From Actinomadura litoris (GTDB taxonomy: Bacteria > Actinomycetota > Actinomycetes > Streptosporangiales > Streptosporangiaceae): a stretch of DNA of 64,000 nt. Positions within the stretch are counted from its first letter, which is position 1. Every line of letters begins with the position of its first letter. The DNA lies in NCBI RefSeq assembly GCF_009733595.1, contig NZ_WOFH01000017.1, forward strand, positions 1 through 64,000, written 5' to 3'. Positions 8,556 through 17,062 of the stretch are shown here, one piece after another. The notes under the pieces are model-generated. The model ran no database searches. It saw only the letters and a list, made by a program, of their open reading frames with translations, and was not told the origin of the DNA. Position numbers and translations under genes: made by a program.

Positions 8556-9011
8556 TCACACCTCGCCGATCTCCGCCGCCGCCGTCGCGCCGAGCTCCCA
8601 GCACGCCTCCAGGTCGGCCTTGCCCGGCTCGCCGGTGACGACCACCGGCGGCAGGACGGCCCGCCACCGCAGCCCGGTCGTGATCGACTCCAGGGCCCGC
8701 AGCGCGCCCGACGCGTCGCTGTTCCCGTGCAGGAACGCCCCGAACGGGCGCCGGATTGTCTCCTCCAGGCAGGGGTAATACATCAGATCGAAGAAGTGCT
8801 TGAGCGCCCCGGAGAGGTACCCGAGGTTGACGGGCGAGCCGAGGAGGTAGCCGTCCGCCTCCAGGACATCGACGGGAGAGGCCGCCAGCGCCGGGCGGGT
8901 CACCACCTCAACGCCGCCGACCTCGTCGGTGGACGCGCCCGAGCGCACCGCCTCGAACATCGCCTGCACCGACGGCGACGGCGTGTGGTGGACGATCAGC
9001 AGCCTCCTCAT
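8556..9011 (-). CDS. Flavodoxin-fold / NAD(P)H-dependent FMN reductase-like protein
   Basis: A 151-residue protein. The N-terminal LLIVHHTPSPSVQAMFEAV is the phosphate-binding loop of flavodoxin-fold proteins, and GYLLGSPVNLGYLSGALKHF with FFDLMYYP matches the second FMN-binding loop of NADPH-dependent FMN reductases. It should bind FMN and transfer electrons in the cytosol; the substrate is unknown. It starts 72 bp from the divergent DUF2156 gene and precedes the Dabb gene. The pairing hints at a small redox operon, which is inference. Confidence 0.82.
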   Translation of the reverse strand: MRRLLIVHHTPSPSVQAMFEAVRSGASTDEVGGVEVVTRPALAASPVDVLEADGYLLGSPVNLGYLSGALKHFFDLMYYPCLEETIRRPFGAFLHGNSDASGALRALESITTGLRWRAVLPPVVVTGEPGKADLEACWELGATAAAEIGEV

Positions 9012-9083
9012 CCCACGAGCCTAGCCACGCCGCGGGAATGGGTACCCCGAGGCCGTGGTTGTCGGCTCAGCGGAGGTGCCCAC

Positions 9084-10718
9084 ATGCCAGATCCCGCGGA
9101 CCGGCCGGTGCTGCCGCTCGCGGCGGCGACCGCCGCGGTCGCGGCGCTGGTCGCGGTCCCGGCGACCGGCGCCCCGCGCTGGCTCGACCGGCTGTCGCTG
9201 CTGGCCACCGGCCGTCCGCTCGCCGCGGCGCACGCCGTCCTCCTGGCCCTGGTGTTCGCCCTGGTGGCGCGCGGCGTGCTGCTGCGGCGCCGCGCCGCCT
9301 GGTACGGGCTGCTGGCGCTGGTGTCCGCGGGCCTGCTCGCCGTCCTCGCCGGCGAGGACGCGCCCTGGCGGCTGCCGCCGCTGGTCGCCGCCCTCGCCGC
9401 GCTGTGGACGCTCCGCGACCGGTTCACGGTCCGCCCGCACCCCAAGCGCGTCCGCGCGGCCGTCCGGGCCGGCGCCTCACTGACCCTCGCCGCGACCGTG
9501 CTGCTCGGCGGCGCCTCGTGGCTGCCAGGCGTCCTCGGCATGGCGGGGCTGCTCGTCCTGGTCGGCATGCTCCTCGCGCCCGCCCCCGCGCCGCCGCCCG
9601 GCGACGACGCCGAACGCGCCCTCGTCGCCCGCCTGGTCGCGCGCTCCGGCTCCGACACGCTCGCGCCGTTCGCGCTGCGCCGCGACAAGACCTATGTGTT
9701 CAGCCCGGACGGCCGCGCCGCCATCGGCTACCGCGTCATGTTCGGCATGGCGGTGGCGGGCGGCGACCCGGTCGGCGACCCGGGCTCGCGGGAGGCCGCC
9801 GTCCGCGCGTTCCTCGCCCTGTGCCGCCGGACGGGCTGGCGCCCCGCCGTCCTCGGCGCCGGGACCGCGCTGCTGCCCGCCTGGGCTCCCCTGCGCTCCT
9901 TCGGATACGGGGACGAGGTCGTCGTGCACCCGTCCGGGTTCACGCTGGCGGGACGTCCGATGCGCAACGTCCGGCAGGCGGTCGCCCGCACCGCCAACGC
10001 GGGCGTCACGTCCGAGATCGTCGCCGAACGCGACCTGTCCCCCGACCTGCGCGCCGCGCTGCTGGACGTCGCGTCCCGCTCCCTGGGCGGCGCGGCCGAG
10101 CGCGGCTTCTCCATGAACCTGGACGAACTGCTCACCGGCCACCACCCCGGCGCGCTCGTCGCCGTCGCCTACGGCCCCGACGGCCCGCCGATCGCCTTCC
10201 AGCGGTACGTGACCTCCGGCCGGGCCGTCAGCCTGGACGCGATGCGCCGCGCCCCCGGAGCCCCGAACGGCGTCAACGAACTGCTGATCGTCGAGATGAT
10301 CGGGTACGCGTCCGAGCACGGCCACGACCCGGTGTCGCTGAACTTCGCCGCCTTCCGCGCCCTGCTCGACTCGCGGGACCGCAGCGTCCCGCAGAAACTC
10401 GGTTACCAGGCGCTCCACCTCCTGGACCCGCTGATCGCGGTGGAGTCGCTCTACCTGTTCGACAAGAAGTTCAGACCCGCCTACGAGCCGCGCAGCATCG
10501 TCTTCCGCTCCTGGTTCGACATAGGACGCCTGGCCGCGGCACTGCTCACCCTGGAGTTCGCCCCGCCCCGCAGAACCGGCGCACCGCTCATCGCCGGTAA
10601 CGTGCCGGTTCATGGAGGTACGCGACCTGCACCCATGGCCCACCAGCGCCGCCGAGGCGAAGGCGATCCAGGACGGCCTACGCCCCCTCCTCGACCTCGG
10701 CACACCGGGCCCCGCTGA
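9084..10718 (+). CDS. DUF2156 membrane protein, lysyl-phosphatidylglycerol-synthase-like
   Basis: A 544-residue protein. Residues 8-170 contain five or six membrane helices. The soluble C-terminal half resembles the DUF2156/MprF aminoacyl-transfer domain: FALRRDKTYVFSPDGRAAIGY, GDPVGDP, GFSMNLDELLTG, and SLNFAAFRALLDS. MprF-type enzymes move lysine from Lys-tRNA onto phosphatidylglycerol. No LysU-type tRNA synthetase domain is present, so the donor is uncertain. The last 35 residues are Arg/Pro-rich and overlap the start of the endonuclease V gene by 107 bp in another frame, so the true C-terminus may be functionally unimportant. Confidence 0.85.
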   Translation: MPDPADRPVLPLAAATAAVAALVAVPATGAPRWLDRLSLLATGRPLAAAHAVLLALVFALVARGVLLRRRAAWYGLLALVSAGLLAVLAGEDAPWRLPPLVAALAALWTLRDRFTVRPHPKRVRAAVRAGASLTLAATVLLGGASWLPGVLGMAGLLVLVGMLLAPAPAPPPGDDAERALVARLVARSGSDTLAPFALRRDKTYVFSPDGRAAIGYRVMFGMAVAGGDPVGDPGSREAAVRAFLALCRRTGWRPAVLGAGTALLPAWAPLRSFGYGDEVVVHPSGFTLAGRPMRNVRQAVARTANAGVTSEIVAERDLSPDLRAALLDVASRSLGGAAERGFSMNLDELLTGHHPGALVAVAYGPDGPPIAFQRYVTSGRAVSLDAMRRAPGAPNGVNELLIVEMIGYASEHGHDPVSLNFAAFRALLDSRDRSVPQKLGYQALHLLDPLIAVESLYLFDKKFRPAYEPRSIVFRSWFDIGRLAAALLTLEFAPPRRTGAPLIAGNVPVHGGTRPAPMAHQRRRGEGDPGRPTPPPRPRHTGPR

Positions 10719-11292
10719 ACCCCGCACGGTCGCCGGGCTGGACGTCTCCTACGCGGGCGACGGCACCGGCGCGCCCCTGGCCGCCGCCGTGGTCGTCCTG
10801 GACACGACCACACTGGCCGTCCTGGAGGAGTCCGTCGCGGTGGGCAGGGCCGCCTTCCCCTACGTCCCCGGGCTGCTCGCCTTCCGGGAACTCCCCACCC
10901 TGATGGACGCGCTGCGCGCCCTCAAGACGACCCCCGACCTGCTCGTCTGCGACGGCTACGGCCTCGCCCACCCCCGCCGCTTCGGCCTGGCCTGCCACCT
11001 CGGCGTCCTCACCGGCCTCCCGACGATAGGCGTCGCCAAAACGAGCTTCGTCGGCACCTTCACCCCACCCGCCCCGCAGCGCGGCGCATCGAGCCCCCTC
11101 GTGAACGACGACGAAGAGGTGGGCCGCGCCCTCCGAACCCAGGACAACGTCAAGCCCGTGTTCGTCTCCGTCGGACACCGCATGAGCCTCGACAACGCGT
11201 GCCGCACCGTCCTGAGGATCGCGCGCCACCGCCTGCCCGAGACGACCCGCCGCGCCGACCGCCTCTCCCGCGACGCGCTCTCTGGCGCATGA
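10612..11292 (+). CDS. nfi: Endonuclease V (deoxyinosine 3' endonuclease)
   Basis: A 226-residue DNA-repair nuclease that nicks one base 3' to deaminated adenine (hypoxanthine). Motifs of the family are intact: the catalytic Asp in AGLDVSY, the PYVPGLLAFRELP wedge that probes the lesion, LVCDGYGLAHPRRFGLACHL with its second catalytic acid, and GVAKTSFVGTF. Length is normal for the family. The ATG at 10612 lies within the end of the DUF2156 frame, implying coupled expression. Confidence 0.93.
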   Translation: MEVRDLHPWPTSAAEAKAIQDGLRPLLDLGTPGPAEPRTVAGLDVSYAGDGTGAPLAAAVVVLDTTTLAVLEESVAVGRAAFPYVPGLLAFRELPTLMDALRALKTTPDLLVCDGYGLAHPRRFGLACHLGVLTGLPTIGVAKTSFVGTFTPPAPQRGASSPLVNDDEEVGRALRTQDNVKPVFVSVGHRMSLDNACRTVLRIARHRLPETTRRADRLSRDALSGA

Positions 11293-11350
11293 CCATCGCG
11301 TCCTGCCAGGATGGAGGCCGGCAGCAAGACCCGCTAAGGACCGCTGGACG

Positions 11351-11926
11351 GTGCCCATGGACACCCGGCCCATGCGGGCCGACGCCCGCCGCAACTACGA
11401 CCGCCTGGTCGCCACCGCCCGCGTGGCCTTCATGGAACACGGCACCGGCGCGTCCCTCGACGACATCGCCAAACGCGCCGGCGTCGGCTCCGGTACCCTC
11501 TACCGCCACTTCCCCACCCGCGACGACCTCCTCCACGCCGTCCTGCGCGACCGCGTCGACTCCCTCCTGACCCGCGCCGCGGACCTCCTCACCGCCCCCA
11601 CCCCTGAACCAGCACTGGCCACATGGCTGCGCTTCTACCTCGCGGGCGCCGCGACGCCCCGCGGCACGTCCACCGTGATCATCGACGCCCTCTCCCCCCG
11701 CTGGACCGGCACCGCCCTCGGCTCCTGCGCGGACGCGATCTGCGAAGCCCTGGGCCACCTCCTGGACCGCGCCCAACACGCGCGTGCCATCCGCCCCGAC
11801 ATCGACCCCCGCGACCTCCTCCGCCTCACCAACGCCATCGGCGTCGCCGCCGAACGAACCCCCGACCCGGGCGAATACGCCGACCGCATGCTGGCCCTCC
11901 TCTTCGAAGGCCTCCGCGCCCGATAA
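11351..11926 (+). CDS. TetR-family transcriptional regulator
   Basis: A 191-residue regulator with a standard TetR DNA-binding domain at about residues 13-60 (NYDRLVATARVAFMEHGTGA, then SLDDIAKRAGVGSGTLYRHF). The effector domain is similar to the SACE_7040/PsrA-type group (LYRHFPTRDDLLHAV). Start GTG 11351 has aagga 10 nt upstream; ATG 11357 is nearly as good. Target genes are not obvious: the upstream gene is endonuclease V and a strong terminator follows. Confidence 0.88.
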   Translation: MPMDTRPMRADARRNYDRLVATARVAFMEHGTGASLDDIAKRAGVGSGTLYRHFPTRDDLLHAVLRDRVDSLLTRAADLLTAPTPEPALATWLRFYLAGAATPRGTSTVIIDALSPRWTGTALGSCADAICEALGHLLDRAQHARAIRPDIDPRDLLRLTNAIGVAAERTPDPGEYADRMLALLFEGLRAR

Positions 11927-11930
11927 GCCG

Positions 11931-11978
11931 CTGGCCCGCACGGCCCCCGAGCGGGGTCAACGGGGCCGTGCGGGCCAG
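11931..11978 (+). terminator. Strong hairpin terminator after tetR
   Basis: A perfect 17-bp stem (11931-11947 with 11962-11978) closes a 14-nt loop, 4 nt after the TAA of the TetR gene. No T-tract follows, which is common in high-GC actinobacteria. Confidence 0.8.
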
Positions 11979-12217
11979 AAACCTGTCTCATACAGGAACC
12001 TCAGTCGACGTTCACTCTGCTCTCCGCCTGAACACCTCCGCCGTCTTCGGATGTGACACCCAGAACGCTAATCCGCCCACCCCACCCCACCCACCCCCTT
12101 AACCCTCACTTAGGGAACCGCTGAGCAACGCTTATGTCACTCTCTGTTCGGGCAGGTCAGGTCGCCTTCGTGCTTGCCGCGTATGCTCGGCGGCTGCGGT
12201 ATCTGAGAAGGGGTTCT

Positions 12218-12904
12218 GTGAGCGAGAGCGTCACCAATGGCCAGGTCTGGGATCCGTTCGGGACGCTTCGGCGGGTCTTGTGGATCGGCGGCGGGCAGTG
12301 GGCCGGGAAGTCCACCGTGGCGCGGATGCTGGCCGGACGATACGGGTTGACCGCCTACCACTACGACTACCACGACCCCCGCGGTCACAACGATCGCCGG
12401 ATCGCCCGTCGGGTCAGGCTCGGACATTCGACCGATGATCCGGACGGCGAGACCACCTGGGTCAACACCACACCGCAGGACATGGCCGCCGAAACTCTCG
12501 CCGGTTTCCCGGTCCGCTTCGAATGGGCCTTGGACGACTTGCGGGCCCTCTTTTCCGGTCGCCCCGTAATCGCCGAGGGCTGGGGGTTGCGCCCTGAGTT
12601 GGTCGCCCCGATCGTCGACTCGCCCCGGCAGATGGTCGTCATGGTTCCCACCGAGGCTTTCCGCGATCGACAATCGCGTGAACTCGCCCGGGCCGGCAGC
12701 GTCGGGCATGACCTCAGCGATCCCGCTCGGGCCCAACGCAACCGGCTCGAACGGGACCGCCTCGTCGCCGAGGACGCCGTGCGTTCCGCTCAGCGGCTCG
12801 GCATCCGTGTGATCGAAGTCGACGGAAGCCGCGACGCCGACGCCATCGCCGCCATCGTCGCCGATCACTTTGCTCTGCCAGCCTCAGAAGCTCGCACACT
12901 CTGA
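12218..12904 (+). CDS. P-loop nucleotide kinase-like protein, unknown substrate
   Basis: A 228-residue protein. Residues 21-33 read LWIGGGQWAGKST, a Walker A loop, followed by VARMLAGRYGLTAYHYD, as in small-molecule or nucleoside kinases. A mid-protein RPVIAEGWGLRPELV resembles the strand ending in an acidic Walker B residue, and the Arg-rich stretch after it resembles a lid. I chose GTG 12218 (gagaagggg upstream); the frame is open back to 12134. Codon usage is less GC-biased than its neighbours, suggesting recent acquisition. No substrate is assigned. Confidence 0.75.
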   Translation: MSESVTNGQVWDPFGTLRRVLWIGGGQWAGKSTVARMLAGRYGLTAYHYDYHDPRGHNDRRIARRVRLGHSTDDPDGETTWVNTTPQDMAAETLAGFPVRFEWALDDLRALFSGRPVIAEGWGLRPELVAPIVDSPRQMVVMVPTEAFRDRQSRELARAGSVGHDLSDPARAQRNRLERDRLVAEDAVRSAQRLGIRVIEVDGSRDADAIAAIVADHFALPASEARTL

Positions 12905-12921
12905 GAATGCATTCTCTTTTT
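12903..12921 (+). terminator. Palindrome with T-tract overlapping the P-loop gene stop
   Basis: GAGAATGCATTCTC (12903-12916) is a perfect 14-bp palindrome followed by five Ts. It overlaps the TGA at 12902-12904. It could be an intrinsic terminator, although the hairpin would have to open its centre to form a loop. Confidence 0.55.
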
Positions 12922-13159
12922 CCTGGCTAGCTGGGCTGGGGGCGGTCGGGGTGTGAGCTCTGGCGAGGCGGTGGTGTGAGCGTTGTTGTCTGCTTTTGAT
13001 AGGCCGTCTCGCTGAGGGCAACGGCGCTCGGTCTGCCGGGAAGGACTCTGATCCGCACCTTTCGTTCGAGCGAGTTGTGGCGTAGCTGAGTTCCGTGACG
13101 CGGCCAACGTTCCGGGACGGGAGCCTGCGGCACATCCGCTGTTCGGGAAAGGAGGTCGG
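12922..13159. other. Non-coding stretch with no recognisable gene
   Basis: Open frames here have no family resemblance and poor codon bias. This is the 3' flank of the response-regulator pseudogene and probably decayed DNA. Confidence 0.5.
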
Positions 13160-13500
13160 GCGAGTTCCTCTCCCGCGCCCAGATCGTGACGGCAACGCGG
13201 TTGCGGGCGCCTGGTTCGCGGCGTGCGTCTTGACCGTGCTGGGCGAGATGAACAGCTCGGTGCCGATCTCCGCGTTCGCAATGTCGGTCTCGCGACGGAG
13301 AGGTCGCAGTGTGTTGGGCGGGTTGACCAGCGCCTCGCCCTTGACTGCCTCGATGGGCCGGGTCTGAGCGTTTCAGGATGGATCCGTCGGCGCCCGCCTG
13401 CGGCGCACGGTGCGCGCAGGTTGCGACCACGACGACCCGGCGTCGAGCACGGTGGTCGGTTCCAGGCCGTTCATCCTGGGCATCCGGACGTCGGGCCGAG
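13160..13500 (-). pseudogene. Decayed NarL/LuxR-type response regulator
   Basis: Read on the minus strand, pieces of one response regulator appear in the right order but in alternating frames. First is PRPDVRMPRMNGLE (about 13494-13460, the phospho-acceptor region, with a small deletion before VRMP). Next is AGADGSILKR (about 13400-13369, the LLK lysine loop). Then comes IANAEIGTELFISPSTVKTH (about 13290-13218, the HTH), and finally ARNRVAVTIWARE (about 13202-13165, the closing helix). Frames 1, 2, 1 and 2 are used, so at least three frameshifts and a short deletion after KTH have occurred. The receiver N-terminus is not recognisable. No partner kinase is present. Confidence 0.8.
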
Positions 13501-13913
13501 GGCGGTGGGGGTCGTCCGCCGTCATCTCCGGTTCGTGTGAGAAGCGTGCCAGCGCCCTCACGACGACGCGGTGGGCGGCGAGGCTGGGCTTGGCGTTCAG
13601 GGTGGCCCGCGCGTCACCGGGCGGGGCGAAGCCCGGTTGTTCAGGCCGGTGGCGTTCTCTCGCGGCAGCCGGTTCATGGCGGTCCGGGGCGGGAGCGCTG
13701 GGCGTCTCCTCGTGCGGGGTGGGGCGCGCTGATTGCGGGTGCTGTTCGTCTGGTCCCGCTGGGGTTGAGCGAGTGCTGATGGGGGCCGCTGCCCCCGAGT
13801 CTGGTGTGCGAACGGCCGGGTGGCGGGGCTTGGGCGCGCCAAGAAGAGTCTTCGTTACTCAGTGAATATGATTCATTACGCTCGGTAAGAAACCGGGCTG
13901 TAGGTCGGACAAC
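13501..13913. other. Gene-poor stretch upstream of the SH3 protein
   Basis: I see no convincing gene on either strand. Near 13855-13900 the sequence becomes AT-richer (ttactcagtgaatatgattcattacg broken by mixed bases) and probably contains the promoter of the SH3 gene at 13926. The rest is likely residue of the decayed locus. Confidence 0.45.
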
Positions 13914-13925
13914 ATGGAGGGACAG

Positions 13926-14450
13926 ATGGACGTTGGACGAAGGCTCGGCACGGGGCTGCTGGCGGCCGCGCTGGCGGGGACGGCCCTGACCGTCGGGACG
14001 ACGGGCGCCGGGGCGACGCAGCCGCCGCCGCACCCGAGGGGCGACGCCCAGCCTCAAGCCCAGCCTCAAGCCCAGGCCCAGGCTCAGCCGCAGGCCGAGC
14101 CGCAGCCGGAGGGCGAGGAGGAGGAAGGGCAAGGCCCCGGTGCCATCGAGGTCGGCCCGGAGGGCGACCAGGAGGCGATGGGGCGCCTGCTGGAGCGGGA
14201 CGAGCAGCGCGTCCGGCTGTGCCGGGGGACGGTGGCCGTCGCCCACCTCAACGTGCGGACCGGCCCGGGGCTCAGGTTCCACAAGGTCGGCTCCCTCGCG
14301 CACGGCACGCGGGTCACCACGGACTGGGACACCATCCAGCGCCGGGACGGCTACCTGTGGGTGAGGCTCTACCACAGCACCCACTGGATCGCCGACTACA
14401 AGACCGGTGACGGCAACGGCAAGTGGTACGTGCGCTACTCGCACTGCTGA
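13926..14450 (+). CDS. Secreted bacterial SH3-domain protein
   Basis: A 174-residue exported protein. ATG 13926 has ggaggg upstream. Residues 1-32 are a signal peptide (LLAAALAGTALTVGTTGAGA). A Pro/Gln/Ala repeat (PQAQ units) and a Glu-rich linker follow, then a C-terminal SH3_3-type domain: VAHLNVRTGPGLRFHKVGSL, then TRVTTDW and DGYLWVRLYHSTHWIADY. Such domains bind cell-wall peptides or glycans. The repeat-rich linker suggests the domain is held away from an anchor or wall. The gene stands alone after a gene-poor region and is followed by a terminator. Confidence 0.85.
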   Translation: MDVGRRLGTGLLAAALAGTALTVGTTGAGATQPPPHPRGDAQPQAQPQAQAQAQPQAEPQPEGEEEEGQGPGAIEVGPEGDQEAMGRLLERDEQRVRLCRGTVAVAHLNVRTGPGLRFHKVGSLAHGTRVTTDWDTIQRRDGYLWVRLYHSTHWIADYKTGDGNGKWYVRYSHC

Positions 14451-14457
14451 CGGCCGG

Positions 14458-14497
14458 GGCGCGGCCGGTGACCCGAGCGCGGGGCACCGGCCGCGCC
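14458..14497 (+). terminator. Hairpin terminator after the SH3 gene
   Basis: A perfect 13-bp stem (14458-14470 with 14485-14497) and 14-nt loop start 7 nt after the stop codon. Confidence 0.75.
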
Positions 14498-14514
14498 GCC
14501 GTTAGGGTCCCGGT

Positions 14515-15018
14515 ATGGAACAGGTGCCGTTCACCGGCGGTGAGAAGGAAAGTCTGCGGGTCGCGCTCGACCGGCATCGGGACGCGGTGCTGTGGAAGCT
14601 GCGGGGGCTGGACGAGGAGTCGGCCCGGCGGCCGATGACCCCGTCGGGGACGAGCGTGCTGGGGCTGACGAAGCACCTGGCGGCGGTCGAGTACAGCTGG
14701 TTCTGCGAGACGTTCGGGCGCGAGACCGAGCCGCTGCCGCTCGACGACGACGATCCGGACGCCGACCTCAGGGTCGAGCCGGACGAGACCATCGCGGGGA
14801 TCGTCGCGTTCTACGGGCGGGCGCGCGCCGCGTCCGACCGGGTGATCGAGGAGCTGGACCTGGAGGACACCGGGACGGCCTGGCACGGCGCGACCGTGTC
14901 GCTGCGGTGGGTCCTCATCCATTTGGTCGAGGAGACCGCGCGGCACGCCGGGCACGTGGACATCCTGCGCGAGCTCATCGACGGGACGGTCGGCGACCAC
15001 GACCGGGCGCCGGCCTAG
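14515..15018 (+). CDS. DinB-family (DUF664) putative metalloenzyme
   Basis: A 167-residue four-helix-bundle protein of the DinB/DUF664 family, whose members include mycothiol- and bacillithiol-dependent thiol transferases. The metal-binding histidine pattern is visible: His in LGLTKHLAAVEYSWF and the pair in ETARHAGHVDILRELIDG. The actinobacterial setting makes a mycothiol-dependent role plausible, but this is not shown. Its stop overlaps the convergent sensor-kinase stop by 4 bp. Confidence 0.88.
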   Translation: MEQVPFTGGEKESLRVALDRHRDAVLWKLRGLDEESARRPMTPSGTSVLGLTKHLAAVEYSWFCETFGRETEPLPLDDDDPDADLRVEPDETIAGIVAFYGRARAASDRVIEELDLEDTGTAWHGATVSLRWVLIHLVEETARHAGHVDILRELIDGTVGDHDRAPA

Positions 15019-16358
15019 GACGCGCGGGAGTGGCGGCGCCGGACGAGCCGCCGCGACCGCCGGGCGGGGGGCAGCCACCTGGTCCGGAACCACATCTGCA
15101 CCTGGGCGCCGCCGAGGACGCTGCGGTGGATGCGCAGGTAGCCGCCGGTCGACTCGGCGGCGCGGCGGGCGATGTCGAGGCCGAGGCCGGTGGAGCCGGC
15201 GGCGCTGCTGCCGCGCCGCAGGGCGGAGTCCGGGTCGGCGATGCCGGGGCCGCCGTCGGCGACGAGGATGCCGGTGATGCCCTGCCCCTGGTGGAGGGTG
15301 ACGACGAACCCCGTGCCCTCGGCGGTGTGCCGGAAGACGTTGCCGAGCAGGGCGTCCACGGCGGCGGCCAGCTCGGTGCCGGGGAGCGGTAGCGGCGCCG
15401 AATCCTGCGCGCCGACCAGCTCGCAGGAGCGTCCCTCGTCCTCGGCGAGGACCGACCAGAACGCGACGCGGTCGCGCAGCACCTTGGACGCGTCGCAGCT
15501 GCCCCGCCCGGTCGGCCGCCGGACGGTCCGGATGATCTGGTCGACCTCGCGCTCGATGCGGTCGACGGCCTCGCGGGTCTGGTCGGCGACCGCGCCCTCG
15601 CCGAGCGCCTCGGCGTTCAGCCGCAGCGCGGCGAGCGGGGTGCGCAGGCGGTGCGAGAGGTCGGCGGCCATCTCGCGCTCGGCCGACAGGAGCTGGACGA
15701 CGTGGTCGGCCATCGCGTTGAAGGCCAGGCCCGCCTCGACCAGCTCGGGCGGGCCGTCCGGCTCGATGCGCGCCGACAGCTCCCCGTCGCCGAACGCGGC
15801 GGCGGCCTCGGCGAGGCGGCGGGTGGAGCGGATCATGCGGGCGCCGAGCCGGTCGGCGACGACGACGGACCCGGCGACGAGCGCGGCGGCGACGGCGGTC
15901 ATGACGAACCACGCCTTCCACACGCCGCGCGTGAGGTCCTCGTCGGGCACGAACACCTCGACGACGGCGGTGCGTCCCGCGTCCAGCGACACCGGTTGCA
16001 GGAGCGCGTAGCCGCCGGACACGCGGACGGTGGACGCGCGGCCCCGCCGGGCCGCCTCGGCGAGCTGCCCGGGGCGGGCGCCGGACCCGCCGCGCGGCCT
16101 CGGGACGAGCACGCCGTCCGGCATGTGCGCCGTCATCCGCCGCGCGGCGCCCGCCTGGGTGCTGGCGACGGCACGTTCCAGCGCGGCCGGGTCCTCGGTG
16201 ACGACGAGGACGGGCCCGAGCGCGCTCGCCTGCCGCTCGGCGGTGGTGAGGGCCCGGTCCCGGGCGATCTCGCGGACGGTGAGCGCGAGCGGGATGAGGA
16301 ACGCCAGCGCCACCATCGAGGTGACCGCGAGCGACACCAGGACGAGCGTCCGCCTCAT
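15015..16358 (-). CDS. Sensor histidine kinase with HAMP domain
   Basis: A 447-residue classical kinase. TM1 is at residues 8-28, an extracytoplasmic sensor at 29-147, TM2 at about 148-168 and HAMP at about 168-220. HisKA has His236 in DLSHRLRTPLAALRLNAEAL. The ATPase domain is somewhat degenerate: the N box reads LLGNVFRHT, and the G boxes read DGGPGIADPDSAL and GSTGLGLDIAR. It should phosphorylate the OmpR-type regulator encoded upstream, with which it overlaps by 4 bp. The signal is unknown. Confidence 0.92.
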   Translation of the reverse strand: MRRTLVLVSLAVTSMVALAFLIPLALTVREIARDRALTTAERQASALGPVLVVTEDPAALERAVASTQAGAARRMTAHMPDGVLVPRPRGGSGARPGQLAEAARRGRASTVRVSGGYALLQPVSLDAGRTAVVEVFVPDEDLTRGVWKAWFVMTAVAAALVAGSVVVADRLGARMIRSTRRLAEAAAAFGDGELSARIEPDGPPELVEAGLAFNAMADHVVQLLSAEREMAADLSHRLRTPLAALRLNAEALGEGAVADQTREAVDRIEREVDQIIRTVRRPTGRGSCDASKVLRDRVAFWSVLAEDEGRSCELVGAQDSAPLPLPGTELAAAVDALLGNVFRHTAEGTGFVVTLHQGQGITGILVADGGPGIADPDSALRRGSSAAGSTGLGLDIARRAAESTGGYLRIHRSVLGGAQVQMWFRTRWLPPARRSRRLVRRRHSRAS

Positions 16359-17035
16359 GGGCGGGGTTCGGCCAGCCGGACGCCGACGCCGCGGACCGTG
16401 TGCAGGTACCGGGGCGCGGCGGCGGTCTCACCGAGCTTGCGGCGCAGCCACGACAGGTGCACGTCGATGGTCTGGTCGTCGCCGTAGGCCTGCCGCCACA
16501 CCTCGGCGAGCAGCTCGCGCCGCGCGACGACCCGGCCCGGCCGCGCGGCCAGGTAGGACAGCAGGTCGAACTCGCGGCGGGTCAGCTCCAGCGGGGTGCC
16601 GTCCAGCAGCGCCTCGCGCCGGTCGAGGTCGATGTGCAGCCCGCCGACGGTCAGCTCGGCGGACGGCCCCGACCGCGCCGACCTGCGCAGGACGGCGGCG
16701 AGCCGGGCGCTCAGGTGCTCGGCGGAGAACGGCTTGATGAGGTAGTCGTCGGCGCCCGCGTTCAGCAGCCGGACGACCTCGGGCTCGTCGTCGCGCGCGG
16801 TCGCGATGATGACGGGCACGTCGGAGACGCCGCGCAGCATCTTCAGCACCTCGGCGCCGTCGAGGTCGGGCAGCCCGAGGTCGAGGATGACGACGTCGGG
16901 CGGCGACTGGGTGACCTCGCGCAGCGCGTCCATCGCGGTCCCGGCGCTGCGCACGGCGTGGGACCGGGCGCTCAGCTCGCGGATCAAGGCGGTGCGGACG
17001 TCCGGGTCGTCCTCGACCACCAGCACACTCGGCAT
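16355..17035 (-). CDS. OmpR/PhoB-type response regulator
   Basis: A 226-residue regulator. The receiver has EDD at 8-10, phospho-acceptor Asp52 in VVILDLGLPDLDG, and Lys in YLIKPF. A winged-helix C-terminal domain follows: LTRREFDLLSYLAARPGRVV, WRQAYGDDQTIDVHLSWLRR and YLHTVRGVGVRL. It is first in a two-gene operon with the kinase at 15015. A divergent exported protein starts 27 bp away at 17063 and is a candidate target. Confidence 0.94.
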   Translation of the reverse strand: MPSVLVVEDDPDVRTALIRELSARSHAVRSAGTAMDALREVTQSPPDVVILDLGLPDLDGAEVLKMLRGVSDVPVIIATARDDEPEVVRLLNAGADDYLIKPFSAEHLSARLAAVLRRSARSGPSAELTVGGLHIDLDRREALLDGTPLELTRREFDLLSYLAARPGRVVARRELLAEVWRQAYGDDQTIDVHLSWLRRKLGETAAAPRYLHTVRGVGVRLAEPRP

Positions 17036-17062
17036 GGCGGAACCGTATGCCACCATGTGCCC

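Noticed and set aside
8727..9083. In-frame upstream extension of the DUF2156 gene
   Set aside because: It reads antisense through the flavodoxin-fold gene, and a good start with TM1 directly after it exists at 9084.
12927..13430. Long minus-strand frame of 167 codons
   Set aside because: Only parts of it correspond to a response regulator; the rest of that protein lies in another frame, so it is a pseudogene and not one real protein.
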